Of a stretch of DNA of 11,148 nucleotides, positions 1 to 5,370 are shown piece after piece. This stretch comes from UBA9619 sp964630665. Its GTDB lineage: Bacteria > Pseudomonadota > Gammaproteobacteria > Arenicellales > UBA868. The position numbers were made by a program, and so were the translations under genes. The stretch lies in the NCBI GenBank assembly GCA_964630665.1, contig CAZVVN010000092.1, positions 1 to 11,148 on the forward strand, written 5' to 3'. The notes under the pieces are model-generated. The model was not told where the DNA came from. It saw only the letters and a list, made by a program, of their open reading frames with translations, and did not search any database. Position 1 is the first letter of the stretch. Every line of letters begins with the position of its first letter.

Positions 1-448
1 GTCGAGCTATGGCTACGACATTCGTTGTTCCAGGGAATTCAAGATATTTACGAACATCAATTCAGCAGTCGTTGACCCCAAACAGTTTGATGAGAGCAGT
101 TTCGTTGAATATTGTGGTGACGTGTGCATTATTCCACCCAATTCATTTGCCCTAGCTCGAACAGTCGAATACTTCCGGATTCCCCGGAGTGTGTTGACAA
201 TCTGCCTTGGAAAATCGACCTATGCCCGCTGTGGGATAATCGTCAACGTGACCCCCTTTGAACCCGAATGGGAAGGTTACGTGACTCTGGAGTTTTCGAA
301 CACCACACCGTTGCCGGCTAAGATCTATGCCAATGAAGGCGTCGCCCAGGTGGTGTTTTTTGAAGCCAGTGAGCCCTGTGCCGTGTCCTACAAAGACAGG
401 AGTGGAAAATATCAAGGCCAGACCGGTGTCACATTACCCAAGACTTGA
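1..448 (+). CDS. dcd: dCTP deaminase, 3' part (5' end outside window)
   Basis: Deaminates dCTP to dUTP, the precursor route to dTMP; a cytosolic homotrimer in this family. The reading frame is open from base 2 and gives 148 residues ending in TGA at 446-448. The family form it resembles (Pseudomonas type, about 188 residues) implies roughly 40 N-terminal residues lie upstream of the window. Visible hallmarks are SSYGYDIRC near the visible N-terminus, DVCIIPPNSFALARTVEYF, the substrate-binding GKSTYARCGI segment, and TLEFSNTT, whose Glu (codon at 290-292) matches the catalytic glutamate (Glu138 in E. coli). The C-terminal KDRSGKYQGQTGVTLPK matches the nucleotide-closing tail. The gene ends 14 nt before aroC on the same strand, so co-transcription is plausible. 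Nothing looks broken; it is partial only because of the window edge. Confidence 0.96.
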   Translation, partial: SSYGYDIRCSREFKIFTNINSAVVDPKQFDESSFVEYCGDVCIIPPNSFALARTVEYFRIPRSVLTICLGKSTYARCGIIVNVTPFEPEWEGYVTLEFSNTTPLPAKIYANEGVAQVVFFEASEPCAVSYKDRSGKYQGQTGVTLPKT

Positions 449-462
449 TAGCGAGATAGGAC

Positions 463-1560
463 ATGGCCGGTAACAGTTTTGGGCACCTGTTCAGGGTGAC
501 CACGTTCGGGGAGAGTCACGGGCCGGCGCTCGGTTGTGTGATCGACGGTTGCCCGCCCGGGTTGTCACTGGATGACAGTGACATTCAGCAGGATCTGGAC
601 AGGCGCAGGCCCGGTCAGTCCAAGCACACAAGCCAGCGGAGGGAACCGGATAAGATTGAGATTCTATCTGGTGTTTTCCAGGGTCAGACCACAGGTGCTC
701 CCATTGGCCTGCTGATCCGAAACGAAGACCAGCGGTCAGGGGATTACGACAAAATTCGTGACCAGTTTCGTCCGGGCCATGCCGACTACACTTACCTGCG
801 GAAATATGGGCTTCGGGACTACCGCGGCGGTGGAAGGTCCTCAGCTCGGGAAACGGCCTGTCGTGTTGCCGCCGGTGCAATCGCGCGTAAGTATCTGGCT
901 GTTCAGGCCGGGGTCTGGATAAGAGGCTATCTCGCCCAGATGGGCACGGTCCGGATCGAGCAGTTCGACTGGGATCAGATAGACCAGAATCCGTTTTTCT
1001 GCCCGGACATCGGTCGCCTGACAGAACTAGAGGAGTTGATGCAGTCGACCCGCAAGGCCGGCGACTCAATAGGTGCGAGGGTGAATGTGGTAGCCGGTGG
1101 GGTGCCTGTGGGTCTCGGTGCACCAGTATTCGATCGCCTGGATGCCGACATCGCCAAGGCTATGATGTCAGTGAACGCCGTCAAAGGAGTCGAACTGGGG
1201 GCGGGATTCTCCTGCGTGGAGCAGAAAGGCTCTGAGCATCGGGATGAAATAACGCCAGAGGGGTTTCTCAGCAATAACGCTGGCGGTATTCTGGGCGGGA
1301 TCTCAACGGGCCAGGAGATTCGGGCCTCACTTGCACTAAAGCCCACCTCCAGTATTCAGGTACCAGGTTGGACAGTCGATCTGAACGGCAGTCCGGTGGA
1401 AGTCGTGACGACCGGGCGGCACGATCCGTGTGTCGGGATAAGGGCGGTGCCGATCGCCGAGGCGATGCTTGCCCTGGTTCTGGTGGATCATCTTTTGCGA
1501 CACAGCGCTCTCCGTATAGAAAATTCTGTTGGGCCAGATATCCCAGCTTCTGCGACATAG
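463..1560 (+). CDS. aroC: Chorismate synthase
   Basis: Converts 5-enolpyruvylshikimate-3-phosphate to chorismate, the last common step to Trp, Phe, Tyr, folate and ubiquinone; needs reduced FMN; cytosolic tetramer in the family. The product is 365 residues against 361 in E. coli. Family signatures visible are GESHG at residues 16-20, DRRRPGQS near 46-53, RPGHADYTY with His106, RGGGRSSARET at 121-131, NAGGILGGIS, and the C-terminal GRHDPCVGIRAVPIAEAM. The start MAGNSFG matches the E. coli start MAGNTIG, so ATG 463 is secure although the ribosome binding site is weak (only AGATAGG close to the start). It lies 14 nt after dcd. The gene downstream is on the other strand and converges on it. Later in this window trpBA use chorismate-derived indoleglycerol phosphate. 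Confidence 0.98.
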   Translation: MAGNSFGHLFRVTTFGESHGPALGCVIDGCPPGLSLDDSDIQQDLDRRRPGQSKHTSQRREPDKIEILSGVFQGQTTGAPIGLLIRNEDQRSGDYDKIRDQFRPGHADYTYLRKYGLRDYRGGGRSSARETACRVAAGAIARKYLAVQAGVWIRGYLAQMGTVRIEQFDWDQIDQNPFFCPDIGRLTELEELMQSTRKAGDSIGARVNVVAGGVPVGLGAPVFDRLDADIAKAMMSVNAVKGVELGAGFSCVEQKGSEHRDEITPEGFLSNNAGGILGGISTGQEIRASLALKPTSSIQVPGWTVDLNGSPVEVVTTGRHDPCVGIRAVPIAEAMLALVLVDHLLRHSALRIENSVGPDIPASAT

Positions 1561-1586
1561 GCCCCTATCGTTGCGGAAGGGTGGCA

Positions 1587-1633
1587 GGCAATGGCCTGAA
1601 ATGCTGCGCGGCCTGCTCTAGCGAGCCATTGCC
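1587..1633. repeat. 9-bp perfect inverted repeat at the aroC / minus-strand gene junction
   Basis: GGCAATGGC at 1587-1595 is exactly complementary to GCCATTGCC at 1625-1633, with 29 nt between. It sits where aroC (stop 1560) and the minus-strand gene (stop 1618-1620) converge; the right arm overlaps the last codons of the minus-strand gene. As RNA it could form a stem on either transcript and serve as a bidirectional terminator or 3' end protector, but the loop is long and no U-tract follows on either strand, so termination is an inference only. Confidence 0.4.
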
Positions 1634-1986
1634 GATGCTGTCAGCCGATCAGTCGTAGAGTCATAGTCGGTGCCGAGAATCTCAGTAACCGCAAGACCCA
1701 GTTGTTCCAGGAAGTTCATACCGTCCACGTCAATTCTGCCATCCTCAGACAGGGATCGTTTCAATCGACCCAGGGCGTCGAGTGTCTGGTACAGCCTGAC
1801 GTGATCGTGCATTTTCCGGCAGCCGTTGGACTGGTACACGGCCATTGCAACCGCTTTGGTAAGTTCAGGATAGAGGGCCTCACTCGTGATCAAACTGCCT
1901 GGGCGCCTGGCAGCCGGTTCCAGCGGCAGGCAGACTTCTCCCAGTACGGCTTGCATCTCTTCGAACAGTTCGATGAAAGTGGTCAT
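1618..1986 (-). CDS. Small conserved-looking hypothetical protein, function unknown
   Basis: I do not recognise this 122-residue protein. It is predicted soluble, with no signal peptide or membrane segment. Most of it looks helical and amphipathic: TFIELFEEMQAVLGEV at the N-terminus, YPELTKAVAMAVYQ in the middle, then a leucine-patterned DHVRLYQTLDALGRLKRSL and MNFLEQLGLAVTEILG. Codon choice looks like its neighbours (many CTG, GAA and GCC codons), which supports real coding over chance, and nothing on the plus strand explains the same interval. In-frame TGA at 2005-2007 on the minus strand limits the start to ATG 1986 or a later ATG (codon 11). The ribosome binding site is poor: AGGTGAG at 2004-2010 is about 18 nt from the ATG. 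It converges on aroC and diverges from leuC, so it is probably transcribed alone. It could be a chance frame. Confidence 0.6.
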   Translation of the reverse strand: MTTFIELFEEMQAVLGEVCLPLEPAARRPGSLITSEALYPELTKAVAMAVYQSNGCRKMHDHVRLYQTLDALGRLKRSLSEDGRIDVDGMNFLEQLGLAVTEILGTDYDSTTDRLTASAMAR

Positions 1987-2015
1987 TCCGAAGTCGCGGG
2001 TTGCTCACCTGGTTT

Positions 2016-2038
2016 TTGTTCCCATTAAATTAGAACAA
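2016..2038. promoter_or_regulatory. Inverted repeat TTGTTC-N11-GAACAA, candidate operator
   Basis: Perfect 6-bp arms (2016-2021 and 2033-2038) flank an AT-rich 11-nt centre, in the 176-nt gap between the divergent minus-strand gene and leuC. The 23-nt span and roughly two-turn spacing suit a dimeric regulator such as a LysR- or TetR-like protein, but no regulator gene lies nearby and I recognise no known consensus. Arms this short can occur by chance. The rest of the gap holds the leuC promoter and nothing else I can name. Confidence 0.25.
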
Positions 2039-2120
2039 GCTTATCATGGTGGTGTCGGAACCACAGTAGAGGTTGGTCAGGATATTCGGTCGGCGTTGCC
2101 GGCGTCCCAGAAAAACGATG

Positions 2121-2129
2121 TGCTACACT
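2121..2129 (+). promoter_or_regulatory. Extended -10 promoter for leuC
   Basis: TGCTACACT matches an extended sigma-70 -10 element (TGn plus TACACT, two mismatches to TATAAT). TTGCCG at 2096-2101 resembles a -35 but would leave a 22-nt spacer, too long, so the extended -10 would have to carry recognition. Transcription from about 2136 would give a leader of about 27 nt before the leuC ATG, too short for a leader peptide or attenuator. No other good promoter is seen for leuC-leuD-asd-fimV. Confidence 0.45.
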
Positions 2130-2162
2130 TTCCGGTCGGTTTTTGATCTGGATGCTCGCGCT

Positions 2163-3572
2163 ATGCCTGGAAAAACTCTGTACGACAAGTTATGGGAGAG
2201 TCACGTTGTTCGGGAGGAAGATGACGGTACATCGCTCATCTATATCGACCGGCACTTGCTGCATGAGGTGACCTCGCCACAGGCGTTTGCTGGCCTGAAA
2301 GAAGCTGGCCGGATGCCAAGAAGAGCAGGCGCTAATCTTGCTGTTGCGGATCACAACGTACCGACCACGGACCGGGCTGGCGGGATCAGTGATGCGATCT
2401 CTAATTTGCAGGTCGAGACGCTGGATCAGAACTGTCGGGAATTCGGGATTACCGAATACGACATGAATGATCCAAGACAAGGTATTGTCCACGTGATCGG
2501 CCCTGAGCAGGGTGCGACCCAGCCGGGAATGACCATCGTCTGTGGTGATTCCCATACCGCAACACATGGGGCGTTTGGTGCGCTGTCCTTTGGAATCGGA
2601 ACATCAGAGGTCGAGCATGTGCTGGCCACACAGTGCCTGATCTCAAAAAAGATGCAAAACATGCGGGTTTCCATTGAGGGAGATCTACAGAGCGGGGTGA
2701 CCGCGAAGGATATGATCCTTGCGGTAATCGGGAGGATTGGAACATCAGGAGGAACGGGTTGTGCCATTGAATTCGACGGCAGTGCTGTCCGTGGGTTGTC
2801 AATGGAAGGACGGATGACGCTGTGCAATATGGCAATTGAGGGCGGTGCCCGGGCAGGAATCGTTGCCGTCGATGATACGACCATCGATTATCTCAAGGGC
2901 CGGACCTATGTTCCGAACGGTGAACACTTGGAGATTGCAGAGCGTGTCTGGCGTAATTTCGTTTCCGACTCCGATGCTGCTTTCGATACCGAAATCGTAC
3001 TGGACGGAACATCAATTCGACCTCAGGTGACCTGGGGAACATCACCGGAGATGGTTTCGGATATCGATGGGGTTGTGCCGGAACCGGAAAAACAGGAGGA
3101 CGAAACGCGTCGGCAAGGCTGGATCAGGGCGCTTGAATATATGGATCTTAAAGCCGGCACGCCGGTCAAGGAAATCACCGTCGACAAGGTCTTTATCGGA
3201 TCTTGTACGAACGGTCGAATCGAAGACTTGCGAGCCGCTGCCGAGGTGGCTCGTGGCAGGCGTGTGGCTGCGAATATCATGCTGGCCATGGTGGTCCCGG
3301 GGTCCGGGCTGGTCAAAAGGCAGGCAGAATCCGAGGGTCTCGACCAGGTATTTCTCGAGGCGGGATTTGAATGGCGTGAGCCTGGATGTTCAATGTGCCT
3401 TGCGATGAATGCGGATCGTTTGGAACCCGGCGAACGGTGTGCGTCAACGTCTAACCGCAATTTCGAGGGTCGACAGGGGCATGGCGGTCGAACACATCTG
3501 GTATCGCCTGCTCTGGCGGCAGCAGCAGCGCTCTGCGGGCATTTTGCAGACCCATCGGATCTTAGGGCTTGA
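2163..3572 (+). CDS. leuC: 3-isopropylmalate dehydratase large subunit
   Basis: Catalytic [4Fe-4S] subunit that, with LeuD, isomerises 2-isopropylmalate to 3-isopropylmalate in leucine synthesis; aconitase family, cytosolic. The product is 469 residues (E. coli 466). Visible signatures are DRHLLHEVTSPQAF, a DHNVPT segment, GDSHTATHGAFGALSFGIGT, and the three iron-sulfur cysteines Cys348 (GSCTNGR), Cys409 and Cys412 (PGCSMC), followed by NRNFEGRQG and THLVSPALAAAAA. The frame stays open upstream to an ATG at 2073, but those 30 residues are Arg-rich, unlike the family and would begin upstream of the putative promoter; ATG 2163 (MPGKTLYDKLW) matches the family start MAKTLYEKL. The ribosome binding site is weak (GGA near 2150). 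Its TGA directly abuts the leuD ATG, giving translational coupling of the two subunits. Confidence 0.97.
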   Translation: MPGKTLYDKLWESHVVREEDDGTSLIYIDRHLLHEVTSPQAFAGLKEAGRMPRRAGANLAVADHNVPTTDRAGGISDAISNLQVETLDQNCREFGITEYDMNDPRQGIVHVIGPEQGATQPGMTIVCGDSHTATHGAFGALSFGIGTSEVEHVLATQCLISKKMQNMRVSIEGDLQSGVTAKDMILAVIGRIGTSGGTGCAIEFDGSAVRGLSMEGRMTLCNMAIEGGARAGIVAVDDTTIDYLKGRTYVPNGEHLEIAERVWRNFVSDSDAAFDTEIVLDGTSIRPQVTWGTSPEMVSDIDGVVPEPEKQEDETRRQGWIRALEYMDLKAGTPVKEITVDKVFIGSCTNGRIEDLRAAAEVARGRRVAANIMLAMVVPGSGLVKRQAESEGLDQVFLEAGFEWREPGCSMCLAMNADRLEPGERCASTSNRNFEGRQGHGGRTHLVSPALAAAAALCGHFADPSDLRA

Positions 3573-4223
3573 ATGATGAAACCATTCACTCAAATCCGGG
3601 GCGTAGTGTTGCCTATCGACCGGGCCAATGTTGACACCGACGCAATCATCCCGAAGCAGTACTTAAAGTCAGTTGCAAAATTCGGGTTTGGTGCGAACCT
3701 TTTTGACGAGTGGCGTTATCTAGATCGCGGCGAACCTGGCCAGGAACACAGTAATCGACGAATCAACAAGAACTTTGTGCTGAACGAGAAGCGATATATC
3801 GGTGCAGAGATACTCCTGTCGCGAACGAATTTCGGCTGTGGCTCATCCCGCGAGCATGCTGTATGGGCTCTGCGTGACTATGGTATCAAAGCCATAATCG
3901 CTCCAAGTTATGCAGATATTTTCTTTAACAACTGCTTCAAGAATGGACTGCTACCGATCCTGCTCGATGAGAATAGCGTCGATGTGCTGTTCCAGGAGGT
4001 GTTCAGCGAGCCCGGATACCTGCTGCAGGTCGATCTCGGAGAGCAAACGGTGACCGGGCCAGACGGTCGGACATATTCTTTTGAGGTTGAATCGTTTAGG
4101 AAATACTGTCTCCTGAATGGCTTTGATGATATCGACCTGACTTTAAAGAGGGAAGATGAAATCGCGGCCTTTGAATCTCAACGACGGCGATCGATGCCAT
4201 GGTTGTTTGAAGATATAAACTGA
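3573..4223 (+). CDS. leuD: 3-isopropylmalate dehydratase small subunit
   Basis: Swivel-domain partner of LeuC; completes the substrate site of isopropylmalate isomerase. The product is 216 residues (E. coli 201; many gammaproteobacteria 212-216). Visible signatures are GVVLPIDRANVDTDAIIPKQYL at the N-terminus (residues 10-31), NFGCGSSREHA at 86-96, IAPSYADIFFNNCFKNGLLP, and the C-terminal FRKYCLLNGFDDIDLTL. ATG 3573 follows the leuC TGA with no gap; the second ATG at 3576 is equally in frame and sits 8 nt after AGGG, a better ribosome binding distance, so the true N-terminus may be one residue shorter. It is followed by a 63-nt gap and asd, where leuB would stand in Pseudomonas. Confidence 0.97.
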   Translation: MMKPFTQIRGVVLPIDRANVDTDAIIPKQYLKSVAKFGFGANLFDEWRYLDRGEPGQEHSNRRINKNFVLNEKRYIGAEILLSRTNFGCGSSREHAVWALRDYGIKAIIAPSYADIFFNNCFKNGLLPILLDENSVDVLFQEVFSEPGYLLQVDLGEQTVTGPDGRTYSFEVESFRKYCLLNGFDDIDLTLKREDEIAAFESQRRRSMPWLFEDIN

Positions 4224-4241
4224 TCGCATCCGAATGGGAAG

Positions 4242-4256
4242 CCCGAAAGCATCGGG
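4242..4256 (+). other. Small hairpin in the leuD-asd gap
   Basis: CCCGA (4242-4246) pairs with TCGGG (4252-4256) around a 5-nt AAGCA loop. No run of T follows, so it is not a standard terminator; it may stabilise or modestly attenuate the message between leuD and asd, or be incidental. The rest of the 63-nt gap has no in-frame ATG for asd and no convincing promoter. Confidence 0.3.
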
Positions 4257-4271
4257 TGGAAAACCTGTCCT

Positions 4272-4275
4272 GGAG
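4272..4275 (+). promoter_or_regulatory. Ribosome binding site supporting a TTG start for asd
   Basis: GGAG lies 11 nt before TTG 4287. Between the leuD stop (4221-4223, same frame) and this TTG there is no in-frame ATG or GTG, and the protein from the TTG aligns with the family N-terminus, so TTG is the only reasonable initiator. Confidence 0.6.
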
Positions 4276-4286
4276 TAATCTATTCC

Positions 4287-5315
4287 TTGTCAACAAGCAT
4301 TGATGTAGCAGTCGTTGGGGCGACGGGCGCTGTTGGGGAGGCGATGATTCGAATCCTTGAACAACGTGAGTTTCCGGTTGGCGACCTGTTTCCATTGGCC
4401 AGCGAGCGATCTGCAGGTACTGTTGTTTCGTTCCGTGGTCGGCCGATTCGGGTCGGTTGCCTTGAAGAGTTTGATTTTTCCAAAGTTTCTCTCGGCCTGT
4501 TTTCGGCTGGTGGTAGCGTGTCGGCGATCCACGCACCCCGAGCCGTGGCAGAGGGATGTATCGTGGTCGACAACACATCTCACTTTCGAAATGATCCCGG
4601 TGTCCCGCTGGTTGTGCCAGAAGTCAATGCACAAGCGCTGGAGTCACATAAAGGGATCGTTGCTAACCCTAATTGTTCCACCATCCAGATGGTTGTTGCG
4701 CTCAAGCCGATCTACGATGCCGTTGGAATTGATCGGATCAATGTGGCGACTTACCAGGCCGTCTCCGGTGCAGGTAATAAAGCGATCGAAGAGCTTGGGC
4801 AGCAGACCGCCCAATTGCTCAATGGTAAGCCAGTATCGAGCACAGTAATGCCAAAACAGATTGCCTTCAACGTGTTACCCGAGATCGATTCTTTCCAGGA
4901 TAATGGCTATACGCGCGAAGAAATGAAAATGGTCTGGGAGACCAGGAAGATCTTTGACGATGAGTTGATCATGGTGAACCCGACCTGCGTACGGGTGCCT
5001 GTATTTTACGGCCATTCGGAGGCCGTCCATATAGAGACTCGTGACAAAATCACCGTTGAGAAGGTTCTGCAGATTCTCCAGGAGGCCCCTGGGGTCACAC
5101 TGGTTGATGGCCGGCAACCGGGTAGCTATCCGACACCGGTTACAGAAGGGGTCGATGAAGACGCGGTGTTTGTAGGCCGTATACGGGAAGATATATCCTG
5201 CGACCGGGGCATCAATCTGTGGGTGGTTTCGGATAATATTCGCAAAGGAGCAGCTCTGAACAGTATCCAGATTGCTGAGATCCTGTTTTCTACAGGTCAG
5301 AAACGAACCAACTGA
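4287..5315 (+). CDS. asd: Aspartate-semialdehyde dehydrogenase (TTG start)
   Basis: Reduces aspartyl-4-phosphate with NADPH to aspartate semialdehyde, the branch point to lysine, diaminopimelate for peptidoglycan, threonine and methionine. The product is 342 residues, close to the usual 340 of the Pseudomonas/Vibrio-type enzyme, and differs from the longer E. coli K-12 type. The NADP-binding loop VVGATGAVGEAM is at 9-20; SHFR at 98-101 contributes phosphate binding; the nucleophile is Cys130 in NPNCSTIQ; FYGHSEAVHIE around 240-250 carries the probable acid/base His243. MVWETRKIF and GRIREDI are further family blocks. Initiation must use TTG (see the ribosome binding site entry). It lies in the leu-asd-fimV run, 63 nt after leuD and 55 nt before the fimV start. 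No truncation or missing key residue is seen. Confidence 0.96.
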   Translation: MSTSIDVAVVGATGAVGEAMIRILEQREFPVGDLFPLASERSAGTVVSFRGRPIRVGCLEEFDFSKVSLGLFSAGGSVSAIHAPRAVAEGCIVVDNTSHFRNDPGVPLVVPEVNAQALESHKGIVANPNCSTIQMVVALKPIYDAVGIDRINVATYQAVSGAGNKAIEELGQQTAQLLNGKPVSSTVMPKQIAFNVLPEIDSFQDNGYTREEMKMVWETRKIFDDELIMVNPTCVRVPVFYGHSEAVHIETRDKITVEKVLQILQEAPGVTLVDGRQPGSYPTPVTEGVDEDAVFVGRIREDISCDRGINLWVVSDNIRKGAALNSIQIAEILFSTGQKRTN

Positions 5316-5354
5316 CGAAGTTGATGGTTGCTTTGTTAAAGTTGTGGCTTGGGC

Positions 5355-5359
5355 GGAGG
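5355..5359 (+). promoter_or_regulatory. Strong ribosome binding site for fimV
   Basis: GGAGG, the best Shine-Dalgarno match in the window, sits 11 nt before GTG 5371. It favours GTG 5371 over the in-frame ATG at 5392, which has only AGG at a short distance. No promoter is evident in the 55 nt after asd, so fimV probably depends on the upstream transcript. Confidence 0.6.
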
Positions 5360-5370
5360 AAAGTAACAAC

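Noticed and set aside
491..1123. 210-residue minus-strand frame opposite aroC
   Set aside because: Pro/Arg/Ser-rich antisense shadow; aroC is unmistakable on the plus strand.
1702..2146. Plus-strand frames opposite the orphan gene (1702-2028 and 1886-2146)
   Set aside because: Composition is typical of antisense reading, with no family resemblance; the minus-strand frame has better codon use.
2073..2162. Upstream ATG extension of leuC
   Set aside because: The 30 extra residues are Arg/Cys-rich, absent from LeuC families, and overlap the probable promoter; the family N-terminus begins at ATG 2163.
4242..4256. Rho-independent terminator between leuD and asd
   Set aside because: The stem is only 5 bp and is followed by no T run, so it is listed only as a small hairpin.
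5272..5370. Extension of FimV upstream into the end of asd
   Set aside because: It would bury the signal peptide; the GGAGG site before GTG 5371 gives a proper secreted N-terminus.
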